A stretch of DNA of 23,716 nt, taken from contig DCZD01000008.1 of NCBI GenBank assembly GCA_002331255.1, positions 1 to 23,716 on the forward strand, given 5' to 3'. The notes under the pieces were generated by a model, which saw only the letters and a program-made list of their open reading frames with translations, did no database searches and had not been told where the DNA came from. Source of the DNA: Acidimicrobiaceae bacterium UBA2093. Its GTDB lineage: Bacteria > Actinomycetota > Acidimicrobiia > Acidimicrobiales > Ilumatobacteraceae. A program made the translations under genes and the position numbers. The stretch's first letter is position 1, and every line of letters begins with the position of its first letter. Positions 8,132 to 16,667 of the stretch are shown piece after piece.

Positions 8132-8716
8132 ATGTCGCGCGAAGTGGTTTGGCATCACGGCCTAGTCACCCCTGATGCAAGGCGTGCATCACTAGGTTGG
8201 GCGGGAGCAACGGTCTGGCTGACCGGATTGTCTGGTTCGGGGAAGTCGACGATTGCCACACATGTCGAGCAGATGCTTGTCGAAGACGGTCGACCGGCTT
8301 ACATCCTTGACGGGGACAACTTGCGCACCGGTTTGAACTCCGACCTCGGATTCTCCGACGAAGATCGTCGCGAAAATGTGCGTCGCGTCGGAGAACTTGC
8401 GCGGCTCATGGCAGATGCCGGAGTCGTGGTCTTGGTGCCAGTCATCAGTCCGTTCCGTGATGCACGTGACGGCGTTCGGCTGATGCATGATGCCGCAGGT
8501 CTTTCCTTCTTCGAAGTGTTCGTCGACACACCGCTCGACGAATGCGAACGACGAGACCCGAAGGGTATGTACAAGCGCGCACGACGTGGTGATATCACGA
8601 ACTTCACGGGAATTGACAGCCCCTATGAGGCACCTGTCGCCCCAGACCTAGTCGTCACGCCAACCGATGGTGACGCAGTCGAACTCGCACGCCGTGTCCG
8701 TGTGCTCGTCCGCTGA
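8132..8716 (+). CDS. cysC: Adenylylsulfate (APS) kinase CysC
   Basis: CysC phosphorylates APS at the 3' position to give PAPS, the sulfate donor for sulfotransferases and for reductive assimilation. The 194-residue protein has Walker A GLSGSGKST (32-40), the APS-binding DGDNLRTGLNSDLGFS, and the lid segment DPKGMYKRARRGDITNFTGI with the kinase ending SPYEAP. AGGAA (8123-8127) lies a few bases before the ATG. It is the last gene of the PAP2-cysD-cysN-cysC run. The next gene, convergent and only 3 bases away, is a sulfotransferase that would use its product. Confidence 0.97.
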   Translation: MSREVVWHHGLVTPDARRASLGWAGATVWLTGLSGSGKSTIATHVEQMLVEDGRPAYILDGDNLRTGLNSDLGFSDEDRRENVRRVGELARLMADAGVVVLVPVISPFRDARDGVRLMHDAAGLSFFEVFVDTPLDECERRDPKGMYKRARRGDITNFTGIDSPYEAPVAPDLVVTPTDGDAVELARRVRVLVR

Positions 8717-8719
8717 GTC

Positions 8720-9496
8720 CTAAGCGCAACCAGACAATCTGAACCTCGTCTCCCACTCGTCATTCACTGCGTCTGAAACTGGCCGCATGGTCGGTGGTGG
8801 AACGGGGACCCTTGGCTCGCCAAGGGCATCAAGAACACGGTCAATCGAACTTTGTGGGTCGGCTACCAGGGACTCATACGTGAGGCGCACTGGCTCGATG
8901 CCGGTGTCGGCGAAATACTCGTCCCAATCTGCGTAATTACGCCTGATCTCTACCAGGGCGTTCGCAATGGCTTGCTCGTCGTATGTTGCCTCGCCTTGGC
9001 CAGTCATGTCGCTGTGCCACCGATGTGTCTGTTGGGCTTTCACAAATGAGATCGCTTGACGTACATCGTTGTCTCGCCGAATCAACGCCCATGTGACAGG
9101 CGCACGCCAAAATCCGGCATCATCACCACGCTGCAGCAAGTTGTCTCGGTATTGGGTCCAATGGATTTTCATCCCGAAAACGCCGTTAGGCGTGGTGTGT
9201 TCCGGTGTAATGCGACGAAGAAATTCGAGGTATGACTCGTGGGTGAAGTGCCTGATGTCGCGCGGCAGCTCTCGTCGTGTGAGTTTTCGAAAGGCCGCCG
9301 CTCCGTACCCGACGGTTGAGAGCGTGGGGACCCCGAGCCGTGCGCGGGTGTCCGTGAACAATTTGGTGTGGATGTTCATCATCTCCATCGGTCGACCAGC
9401 AGTACCGGTGGAACGGAGAAGCGAAGAGAGAAGGGTAGAGCCCGAACGCTGCACGGATGCGATGATCAGGGTCTTTGCGACAGGCGTGTCGGCCAC
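8720..9496 (-). CDS. Stf0-type sulfotransferase (PAPS-dependent)
   Basis: This 258-residue protein resembles the Stf0 family, whose mycobacterial member sulfates trehalose to start sulfolipid synthesis. The 5'-phosphosulfate-binding loop is SVQRSGST (14-21). The later block with RRDNDVRQAISFVKAQQTHRW is the characteristic Stf0 segment around the 3'-phosphate-binding site, and GVFGMKIHW matches the family before it. The start is GTG. The acceptor substrate cannot be called: trehalose, another sugar or a lipid head group are all possible. Placement tail-to-tail with cysC, with no room for another gene, supports a role in using PAPS made by the adjacent genes. Confidence 0.88.
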   Translation of the reverse strand: MADTPVAKTLIIASVQRSGSTLLSSLLRSTGTAGRPMEMMNIHTKLFTDTRARLGVPTLSTVGYGAAAFRKLTRRELPRDIRHFTHESYLEFLRRITPEHTTPNGVFGMKIHWTQYRDNLLQRGDDAGFWRAPVTWALIRRDNDVRQAISFVKAQQTHRWHSDMTGQGEATYDEQAIANALVEIRRNYADWDEYFADTGIEPVRLTYESLVADPQSSIDRVLDALGEPRVPVPPPTMRPVSDAVNDEWETRFRLSGCA

Positions 9497-9541
9497 ACGT
9501 CAACGATAGGCGTCTGCGTGTGACCGTGGCATCATGGTCAG

Positions 9542-10000
9542 GTGAAGCAGATTCTCGGATTCAGTCGGTTCATCGTGCTCGTCGCAGTCATCGGTCTTGG
9601 CGCCACGACTGTGGCAAGTTTCGGATGGGGAGTGGCTAAGTCAGTGAAGCTGATTGGCGACTTATTGCAGGGTGCTTGGCGTGACGATGTCACTATCGTC
9701 CAGCTCCTCGGAGTCATTGACATGTACCTACTTGCGGTCGTCCAACTGATCGTCACTATCGGTCTGTATGAGTTGTTCATCGACGAACTTCCCGTTCCAC
9801 AGTGGCTTCGTGTCGATTCATTAGACGGATTGAAGAAGTCGATTATCGACGTTCTCATCGTCTACATGGGGGTCAAGGGCATCGAAGGATTGCTCACGAA
9901 GAAAGACGCACTCGACTCGCTCAGTTTCTCGGGTGCTGTAGCGATTCTCGTCATCGCATTGACAGCGTTTCGTGCATTCGGCGTGGCACGAAAAAGTTGA
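9542..10000 (+). CDS. UPF0114/YqhA-family membrane protein
   Basis: The 152-residue protein has about four hydrophobic helices (near 7-30, 52-78, 100-118 and 130-147) and the conserved central block ending in ELFIDELPVPQWL, followed by LDGLKKSIIDVLIVYMGV. This pattern is that of the YqhA/UPF0114 family of uncharacterised inner-membrane proteins. Function is not known. The start is GTG at 9542; an ATG eight bases earlier is out of frame and stops at once. It is separated from the divergent sulfotransferase start by 45 bases and from the convergent SDR stop by 9 bases, so it looks like a single-gene unit. Confidence 0.8.
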   Translation: MKQILGFSRFIVLVAVIGLGATTVASFGWGVAKSVKLIGDLLQGAWRDDVTIVQLLGVIDMYLLAVVQLIVTIGLYELFIDELPVPQWLRVDSLDGLKKSIIDVLIVYMGVKGIEGLLTKKDALDSLSFSGAVAILVIALTAFRAFGVARKS

Positions 10001-10009
10001 GTCACCGAA

Positions 10010-10843
10010 TCAGTGTTGACCGCTTGCTGAGCCCATGCTGACCTCGATGGCCTGACCTGTCACGGCAGCCGCGTTTGCATCGCACAGATACAAGAGGGCG
10101 TGGGACACCTCTTCTGATGACAGCCATGGTCGTCCGAGTTTGTTCATCGCTGCGTACCGCGGAGCCACGTCATCACGTGTTGGCTGTTCGATGTCGGGGC
10201 AAAAGAGGCTGTACATCGCAGGGTTGTGCAACATCGGAGTGTCGACTGAAGTCGGGCACAGGGCATTGACGGTGATGCCGTTACCTGCTGTCTCAATTGC
10301 AAGTGACTTGGCCATGCCGATGAGGCCCCACTTGCTCGCCACGTAGTGCGCAAGGTTTGCGTTACCCATGCGACCACTCATCGAGGACACGATGATAATT
10401 CGTCCGTAGTTCCTCTCGAGCATGTGTGGCACGACCGCACGCACGGTCTTGAAGGCTCCATTCAAGTTTGTATCGACCATGGTGCACCATTGGTCATCGG
10501 TGAGTTCCCAGAACCGCCCGAATGCGACGACTCCTGCGTTTGCGACACAGATGTCAAGTCGTCCGAACGTGGCGAGCGCGGTGTCCACGACGTTGGTCAT
10601 CGCAGTGGTGTCACGGATGTCGGCGACAAACGACAGACAATCTTGCCCGGCCTCTTGGACCATGGCCTCGGTCTCTCGCAGTTCAGCTGCGGTACCGAGC
10701 GGGTAGGGAATCGTGGAGATGTCAGAAGCGATGTCAACCAGTACGAGACGTGCTCCGGCACGAGCGAGTGCGACAGCATGGGATCGACCTTGACCGCGAG
10801 CGGCTCCGGTGACGAGTGCTACTTGGCCTGAAAGATCGGTCAT
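10010..10843 (-). CDS. Mycofactocin-type short-chain dehydrogenase/reductase
   Basis: This is a classical SDR of 277 residues that oxidises an alcohol or reduces a ketone. The cofactor loop is TGAARGQG (12-19), followed by the NAG motif (102-104), the catalytic serine region IVSSMSG (151-157) and Tyr167-x3-Lys171. The form GAARGQGRSHA together with the insertion DISTIPYPLGTAAELRET is the mark of mycofactocin-associated SDRs, which hold NAD tightly and pass electrons to the peptide cofactor mycofactocin (family knowledge). No mycofactocin synthesis gene is in the window. The gene is divergent from the amidase, sharing a 60-base intergenic region. Confidence 0.92.
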   Translation of the reverse strand: MTDLSGQVALVTGAARGQGRSHAVALARAGARLVLVDIASDISTIPYPLGTAAELRETEAMVQEAGQDCLSFVADIRDTTAMTNVVDTALATFGRLDICVANAGVVAFGRFWELTDDQWCTMVDTNLNGAFKTVRAVVPHMLERNYGRIIIVSSMSGRMGNANLAHYVASKWGLIGMAKSLAIETAGNGITVNALCPTSVDTPMLHNPAMYSLFCPDIEQPTRDDVAPRYAAMNKLGRPWLSSEEVSHALLYLCDANAAAVTGQAIEVSMGSASGQH

Positions 10844-10865
10844 GCAACAACACTAGGGCGGCGCA

Positions 10866-10896
10866 TTGAAAGCAAAGCAGTGTTGCTCACTAACGT
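10866..10896 (+). promoter_or_regulatory. Weak candidate promoter of the amidase gene
   Basis: TTGAAA (10866-10871) and TAACGT (10891-10896) are 19 bases apart, seven bases before the ATG at 10904. The spacing is long and the -10 is poor. If used, transcription would begin close to the start codon, giving an mRNA with almost no leader; no Shine-Dalgarno sequence is visible there, which fits. Confidence 0.25.
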
Positions 10897-10903
10897 CATT
10901 TGC

Positions 10904-12328
10904 ATGGACGAACTTTTTGACACGAACGACGCAACAGGGCTTGCTGCGCTCGTTCGCGACAGGAAAGTCTTGCCGCGGGAGCTCATCGAGTTCGCCATCT
11001 CTCGGGTCGAAGAGCGCAATCCGGTCATCAATGCCCTGGTTGCGACACGCTTTGAAAGGGCATTAGAAGAAAGTGACCATCCACCTTCTGGACCGCTTGC
11101 TGGAGTTCCATTTGTGGTGAAAGACCTCGGTCTGAATGTGGAGGGACTTCCATCGACGGGTGGTTCTCGTCTGTACCGAAACGTGGTCGCGTCGAACGAT
11201 AGTGAGCTCACCCGGCGCTACAAACGTGCTGGTCTCATCCTTCTCGGAAACACCAACACCCCCGAACTTGGTCGCAATGCAAGCACAGAATCAGTGTTGT
11301 TCGGGCCTTGTCGTAATCCGTGGAATCTTGGTCATTCAACTGGTGGGTCGTCTGGTGGAAGCGCGGCAGCCGTGGCTGCGGGCCTCGTTCCTGCGGCACA
11401 CGCCACCGATGGTGGCGGTTCGATCCGCATTCCCGCAGCTGCATGCGGGTTGTTTGGGTTGAAGCCCAGTCGTGGTCGTGTGACTGCGGCCCCATCGCAC
11501 GCCTTGTTCCGTGGACCACTATCTATCGCGCACGCCGTGACTCGCACTGTTCGCGACTCAGCGCTCTTGTTGGATGTTGCTCAAGGTGCACATGTCGGCG
11601 ACCCGTTCGTCATCGCCCCACCGACACGACCGTATGTGCAAGAAGTTGGAGAGAGCCCGGGTCGCCTGCGCGTTGCGGTAGATCTGGCGACGCCGAGCGG
11701 GGTGGAGGTACACGAGGATTGTGCGCGTGTCGTTGACGAGACAGTCGAACTTCTCGAATCACTCGGACACGTAGTCGTTCGCGCCCGTCCCGTTTTCCCG
11801 TTGGATGCACTCGCCACGTGCATGCAGATCTACATGGGAGTGCCGATGGCTGCCGACATCGATGCGTTTTTGCGCGAGGAAGGCCGAGCCCTTCGCGACG
11901 ATGACCTGGAAGAGTTAACCCGTTACATCTACGAGATGGGCAAGGAAGCACGTGCCGTCGACCTTGCGCACGCAGCGGGTGAGCTCGAACGCGCCGCGCA
12001 GGAAATCGGCGCATTCTTCACCGGTGTCGATGTGCTTCTCACGCCGACTCTGTCGCGCCAGGTTCCACCACTCGGATTGCTCGACACGATGAACATGGCA
12101 TCGATCGCCACCCACGCGGGCGCATACTCTGCGCTCACGAGCCCGTACAACATCACCGGTCAGCCAGCAATGTCGTTGCCACTCGGCTTTGACTCGAATG
12201 GGCTGCCCGTCGGGGTGCAAGTCGTCGCGGCGTTCGGGCGGGAAGATGTGCTCATTCGTCTTGCATCGCAAATTGAGGTGGTTGCACCATGGCGTGCCGC
12301 TCCGATGTGGCCGCCGAATCCTGCATGA
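10904..12328 (+). CDS. Amidase-signature family hydrolase
   Basis: This serine hydrolase family cuts amide bonds in small molecules (for example amides, nylon oligomers or acylated amino compounds). Counting from the ATG at 10904, the 474-residue protein has the Ser-cisSer-Lys triad: Lys73 in FVVKD, Ser149 in TGGSSGGS and Ser173 in DGGGSIRIP. Upstream non-ATG starts at 10880 are possible, but the family homology begins at about NDATGLAALVRDRK, so the ATG is preferred. The C-terminal half has the usual YNITGQPAMSLP and GLPVGVQVVA. The absence of gatB/gatC nearby and the general wording argue against GatA, the tRNA amidotransferase subunit. The true substrate is unknown. Confidence 0.92.
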   Translation: MDELFDTNDATGLAALVRDRKVLPRELIEFAISRVEERNPVINALVATRFERALEESDHPPSGPLAGVPFVVKDLGLNVEGLPSTGGSRLYRNVVASNDSELTRRYKRAGLILLGNTNTPELGRNASTESVLFGPCRNPWNLGHSTGGSSGGSAAAVAAGLVPAAHATDGGGSIRIPAAACGLFGLKPSRGRVTAAPSHALFRGPLSIAHAVTRTVRDSALLLDVAQGAHVGDPFVIAPPTRPYVQEVGESPGRLRVAVDLATPSGVEVHEDCARVVDETVELLESLGHVVVRARPVFPLDALATCMQIYMGVPMAADIDAFLREEGRALRDDDLEELTRYIYEMGKEARAVDLAHAAGELERAAQEIGAFFTGVDVLLTPTLSRQVPPLGLLDTMNMASIATHAGAYSALTSPYNITGQPAMSLPLGFDSNGLPVGVQVVAAFGREDVLIRLASQIEVVAPWRAAPMWPPNPA

Positions 12329-12364
12329 TTCGAAGCTGTGAGGAGTCTGAGTCGTTTCAGCCGA

Positions 12365-14365
12365 TCAGATCTCGACGCGTGAGCCGACTTCGAACACCCG
12401 ATCACTTGGCAAGTTGAAGAAACGAACCGCACTGTCTGCGCCGCGATTCAACATGACGAAGAGATGCTCCTGAAGCGGGTTCATGCCCGGCGCCTTGCCC
12501 GCGACTATTGATTCGTGTCCGATGAAGTAGGTGACATCGGCAGGGTCGTACACGAGTCCGCGGTGCTCGAGTCGCGAGAGTGCATCTGGGACGTTCGGAT
12601 CCTCCATGAAGCCGAACTCAAGTTGTACCTGGAACACACCGGGAGCAACTTTCTCGATGTGAGCCCGACGAGACGGGTCGACTCGTGGCTCGTCAGTGGT
12701 GTCCACCGACACGATGAGTGTGCAGTCATGCAGCACTTTGTTGTGCATCAGGTTGTTGACGAGTGCGGGTGGCGCCTTGCCAAGGTCTTTGAACATGAAC
12801 ACCGCAGTCCCGTCGACACGCTTGATGTTGTCCGTCTCGTCGAGGAACTTCTCGAGGGGTTGCTCACCTCTGTGAATCCGCAACGCTACGAGACTGCGCC
12901 CCTTTCGCCATGTTTGCATCTGAACCATGAGGAAGATCGCAACGGCCAGTGCGAACCAGCCGCCGTGGGGGATCTTGATGAGGTTGGCGCCAACGAACCC
13001 GGCCTCGATGACGAGCATGGGCGCACAGACGCTCATAGCTTTCGCGCGGCTCCAGTTCCAGTTGACGGTCAATACTCGGAAGAACAGCAGTGTGGTGATC
13101 GCCATGGTCAGAGTCACGGCGATTCCGTATGCCGCCGCCAGGTTGCTCGCGGTTCGAAAGCCGAGGACACAGCCAACGCACGCGACCATGAGGACCCAGT
13201 TGACGAGTGGTACATAGATCTGGCCAGAGTGTTGCTGGGATGTGTGTCGAATGGCTATGCGCGGCAAGTAGTCGAGTTGCACTGCCTGAGCCGTCAAGGA
13301 GAAAACACCAGAGATAAGTGCCTGCGACGCGATGATTGTGGCAAATGTCGCGAGTATGACCACCGGCAGAAGAATCGGTTCTGGTGCCATTCGGAAGAAA
13401 ACGCTTTCAATGTCTTCTGGGTGGTCGAGCAAAAACGCGCCCTGTCCCCAGTAATTCAAGACGAGCGACGGAAGGACCATTCCGTACCAACCAAACATGA
13501 TCGGACGACGGCCGAAGTGTCCCATGTCGGCGTACAACGCTTCACCGCCGGTCACCACCAGAAAAATTGACCCAAGCGAAAGAAATGCTTTTCCGGTCTC
13601 ATGGGTGAAATATTGAATCGCGTAATTCGGGTTGATCGATTGCAGAATTTCCGGCGCATCAAAGATGTGGGAAAGACCGAGGAGTGCGAGTGTCGCGAAC
13701 CACACCATCATGATGGGCCCAAAGACTTTCCCTACAGCGCCAGTTCCGCGACTCTGAACAAGGAACAGACCAACGAGAATCACGACGGCGATCGGTAGTA
13801 CCCATGATTCGAATGACGTTGACACTTCTTCGAGGCCCTCAACCGCTGACAAAACGGAAATTGCGGGCGTGATGATTCCGTCCCCGTATAGAAGCGCAGT
13901 TCCAAACACGCCCAGCGAAACGAGAACTCCGGTGGATGTGCGTGTCGTTGTGATCGCTCCACGTCGACCCATGACGAGTGCAGTGAGGGCAAGAATTCCG
14001 CCTTCTCCACGGTTGTCTGCCCGCATGACAAACATAAGGTATTTGACCGAAATGATGAGGATGAGTGCCCAAAACGCAAGAGAACAAACACCGAACACGT
14101 TGATGCGATCGACTGTCATCACGTGGGACTTCTCTGTGAACGCTTCTTTTAGGGCATAGAGCGGACTCGTTCCGATGTCTCCGTAGACGATGCCGAGTGC
14201 ACCCATGGCGAGAGCCACGGTGCCGGCACGTGAATGTCCTTCGTGGTGAGAACCAGAATTGTGGCCGCCGCTGTTGACATCGGTGCGCCGTTGAGCTTCC
14301 TCTGCAAGGGCCAAGCGCCGGGCAAGTTCTACCGACTCAGTGCCGGCGGTCTGATCAGATCCCAC
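12365..14365 (-). CDS. kup: Kup-type potassium uptake permease
   Basis: Kup carries K+ with H+ into the cell across the cytoplasmic membrane. The 666 residues fit the family. The signature GIVYGDIGTSPLYALKEAF is at 58-76, followed by about eleven more hydrophobic helices up to around residue 470 and a soluble C-terminal domain of about 190 residues. The first ~48 residues are a cytoplasmic tail with a glycine- and histidine-rich segment (His35, 40, 41, 44) that I do not recognise as standard. The start is GTG. It ends facing the amidase gene across 36 bases and begins 19 bases after the GNAT gene on the same strand, so the two may share a transcript. Confidence 0.96.
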   Translation of the reverse strand: MGSDQTAGTESVELARRLALAEEAQRRTDVNSGGHNSGSHHEGHSRAGTVALAMGALGIVYGDIGTSPLYALKEAFTEKSHVMTVDRINVFGVCSLAFWALILIISVKYLMFVMRADNRGEGGILALTALVMGRRGAITTTRTSTGVLVSLGVFGTALLYGDGIITPAISVLSAVEGLEEVSTSFESWVLPIAVVILVGLFLVQSRGTGAVGKVFGPIMMVWFATLALLGLSHIFDAPEILQSINPNYAIQYFTHETGKAFLSLGSIFLVVTGGEALYADMGHFGRRPIMFGWYGMVLPSLVLNYWGQGAFLLDHPEDIESVFFRMAPEPILLPVVILATFATIIASQALISGVFSLTAQAVQLDYLPRIAIRHTSQQHSGQIYVPLVNWVLMVACVGCVLGFRTASNLAAAYGIAVTLTMAITTLLFFRVLTVNWNWSRAKAMSVCAPMLVIEAGFVGANLIKIPHGGWFALAVAIFLMVQMQTWRKGRSLVALRIHRGEQPLEKFLDETDNIKRVDGTAVFMFKDLGKAPPALVNNLMHNKVLHDCTLIVSVDTTDEPRVDPSRRAHIEKVAPGVFQVQLEFGFMEDPNVPDALSRLEHRGLVYDPADVTYFIGHESIVAGKAPGMNPLQEHLFVMLNRGADSAVRFFNLPSDRVFEVGSRVEI

Positions 14366-14384
14366 GAAGAGTTGAGGCTAGTGG

Positions 14385-14876
14385 TCAATCGGAGTCTGGC
14401 AAGAGGCGCTTCACCATCAAGCTGACAATTTTTCCGGGACGAGTCTCAAGTTGGTCGATTTCTACGAAGCCTTCTCGCAGGTGGAATCTGAGTGAGCCCT
14501 CATTCGGTGGTTTCACGTTTACCTCAAGAGCGAACACAGGGGCAGTCGCCCGTCGCTCCACCTCTCGGTACATCGCTGCCCCGTATCCGCGGCCCTGATG
14601 CTCTGCGGCGAACGCCACTCGATCGAGATACACGAAGTCGGTAAATCGTTCACAGAAGTACAGATAGTTGGGGCTGTCGTAGCGAGTGCCTGGTGGAAGA
14701 ACCATGCAGAAGCCGACCACCTGCTCGTCCACTTCGACAGCCAGTGCGATGGCGCACATCGACAAGATCTCGTCCATCGCCTCGCGGAGTTCGTCGCCTA
14801 CGGCAGGTGTGTTGGCTTGATTGATACGCCATGCGACGTCAAGGTCATTTGGCGCGAGGTCACGAATTATCACCAT
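14385..14876 (-). CDS. GNAT-family N-acetyltransferase
   Basis: The 163-residue product has the GNAT fold: an N-terminal strand MVIIRDLAPNDLD, a central VDEQVVGFCMVL, and the acetyl-CoA-binding motif A DRVAFAAEHQGRGYGAAMYR with the Q-x-x-G-x-G/A loop. Such enzymes acetylate an amine on a small molecule or protein; the substrate cannot be named. The frame is open to a TTG at 14897, but ATG at 14876 starts just before the first strand and is preferred. The divergent acyl-CoA synthetase begins about 52 bases away. Confidence 0.88.
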   Translation of the reverse strand: MVIIRDLAPNDLDVAWRINQANTPAVGDELREAMDEILSMCAIALAVEVDEQVVGFCMVLPPGTRYDSPNYLYFCERFTDFVYLDRVAFAAEHQGRGYGAAMYREVERRATAPVFALEVNVKPPNEGSLRFHLREGFVEIDQLETRPGKIVSLMVKRLLPDSD

Positions 14877-14913
14877 GTGATTCTGGCCCGTGTTCAACGA
14901 GGTGACGAATTTG

Positions 14914-14921
14914 GGGAAAGA
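14914..14921 (+). promoter_or_regulatory. Ribosome binding site that selects the acyl-CoA synthetase start
   Basis: GGGGAAAG lies seven bases before GTG 14929. Upstream in-frame GTGs at 14890 and 14902 have no such sequence, so 14929 is the best start. Confidence 0.55.
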
Positions 14922-14928
14922 TGTGCTT

Positions 14929-16641
14929 GTGATTCACCACTATCTCACCGCTCGTGCCGAACTAGACGCTGCGGGTTCTCCATTCGCCACCACAGTCGTC
15001 GAGGTGAACGGTGTGCCAACGAAGACATTCTCGGCAGCACCACCGAACATGCGCGTGTTGTGGGAGATGACTGCTGGTCATGGAGACAAGGACTACTTGG
15101 TATATGAGGACGAGCGGTACAGCTATGCCGAAGTCCATGCGCAGGTGCGCAAACTAGCTGCTCATCTCGTGGCTCGCGGAGTGACGCGAGGCGAACGCGT
15201 AGCGATTGCCATGCGCAACTATCCGGAGTGGGTCGTGGGTTATTGGGCGACGGTCTCGATCGGAGCGGCGGTCGTCGGGATGAATGCGTGGTGGACAACG
15301 CCAGAGATGGAATACGCGTTGAAAGACAGCACACCTGTTGCTCTTATTGCTGACGACGAGCGACTTGAGCGCTTCTCGCACGTCGCTGGGTTGCATGCCA
15401 TCCATCTGATCGCAGTTCGTGCAGGTTCAAGATCCCCAGCCGGTGCGGTGACGTGGGACGCCATCATGTCGTCTGATGACCCCGGGGCTCTTCCGGCCGT
15501 CGACATCGATTCGTATGACGACGCGACAGTTTTTTACACATCTGGAACCACTGGTTTTCCGAAAGGTGCGCAACTGCATCATCGCGGCTCTGTTGACAAC
15601 ATCTTGAATATTGCTGCAATGACGACCGCTTCGTCATTGGCAGAGCAGAAGGCGATATCTGCTGGTGATGTGCCCGCACCAACTGAAGCGGCGCCTTCTC
15701 TCACACCGTCATTCATGGCACCCACTCCGTTGTTCCATGTGACGGCGTGCAACTGCATCTTGCACCCCGCGACACTTGTGGGCGGCAAAGTCGTGCTCAT
15801 GTACAAGTGGGAACCCGGACGCGCACTCGAGTTGATTGAGCGGGAGAAGGTCACCAATTTCTCGGGAGTACCGACAATGAGTCGTGAAATGCTGATGCAC
15901 CCTGATTGGTCGAAGCGTGATACGTCCTCAGTGCAGGGAATGGGTGGCGGTGGGGCTGCACTTCAACCCGATCTGGTGCACAAGATCGCCGGTGCGCTGA
16001 AGACCGGACAGCCTTCCACTGGTTATGGAATGACCGAGACACACGGAATCATCACTGCAAACTCGGCACGCTGGTTCGTGACCAAGCCTGAGTCATGTGG
16101 ACCCCCTGTCCCCACACTTGAAGCCAAGTTGATCGATGAAGACGGCAACGATCTTCCGCGGAACAAAGACGTGACCGGCGTTCTGTGCGTGAGAGGGTCC
16201 ATCGTCATCAAGGGTTACCTAAATCGACCCGAGGCAACCGCGGAGACCATCAAGGACGGGTGGCTGAACACGGGCGATATCGCACGCATTGACGAGGACG
16301 GGTTTATCTACATCGTGGATCGCGCGAAGGACATGGTGCTTCGCGGCGGTGAGAACGTCTACTGCAGCGAGGTGGAGACGGCGATTTACCATCATGACTC
16401 CATCGCAGAAGCCGCGGTGTTCGGAATTCCAGACGACCGATTGGGTGAAGAAGTCGCCGCGGCGATTGTGTTGCGACCGGGTCAGTCGCTCACGCAGGCT
16501 GAACTCGCAGACTTCCTGTCGGTACGAATTGCCAAGCACAAGATTCCGTCCAAGGTCTGGTTTCGTAAGGAACCGCTACCGCGTAACGCGAATGGCAAAT
16601 TCTTGAAGCGTGAACTTCGTAAGGAACTCACCGGTTTCTGA
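14929..16641 (+). CDS. Acyl-CoA synthetase (class I adenylate-forming enzyme)
   Basis: The enzyme activates a carboxylic acid, probably a fatty or aromatic acid, with ATP to an acyl-adenylate and then to acyl-CoA. From GTG 14929 it has 570 residues. Motifs of the family follow in order: FYTSGTTGFPKGAQ (202-215), the GYGMTET motif, GWLNTGDIARIDEDGFIYIV with the hinge region DRAKDMV, and the C-terminal catalytic Lys557 in NANGKF. A stretch of about 40 residues after RGSVDNILN, including LAEQKAISAGDVPAPTEAA, is longer and more polar than in many relatives. Chain length preference cannot be told. A RimK-like ligase gene follows after 26 bases on the same strand. Confidence 0.93.
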   Translation: MIHHYLTARAELDAAGSPFATTVVEVNGVPTKTFSAAPPNMRVLWEMTAGHGDKDYLVYEDERYSYAEVHAQVRKLAAHLVARGVTRGERVAIAMRNYPEWVVGYWATVSIGAAVVGMNAWWTTPEMEYALKDSTPVALIADDERLERFSHVAGLHAIHLIAVRAGSRSPAGAVTWDAIMSSDDPGALPAVDIDSYDDATVFYTSGTTGFPKGAQLHHRGSVDNILNIAAMTTASSLAEQKAISAGDVPAPTEAAPSLTPSFMAPTPLFHVTACNCILHPATLVGGKVVLMYKWEPGRALELIEREKVTNFSGVPTMSREMLMHPDWSKRDTSSVQGMGGGGAALQPDLVHKIAGALKTGQPSTGYGMTETHGIITANSARWFVTKPESCGPPVPTLEAKLIDEDGNDLPRNKDVTGVLCVRGSIVIKGYLNRPEATAETIKDGWLNTGDIARIDEDGFIYIVDRAKDMVLRGGENVYCSEVETAIYHHDSIAEAAVFGIPDDRLGEEVAAAIVLRPGQSLTQAELADFLSVRIAKHKIPSKVWFRKEPLPRNANGKFLKRELRKELTGF

Positions 16642-16667
16642 TCACTCATCAGTCGCCTTCGAACAAC

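Noticed and set aside
12515..13570. 351-codon open frame on plus, antisense to kup
   Set aside because: Charged, low-complexity composition without a family; kup on the minus strand is beyond doubt.
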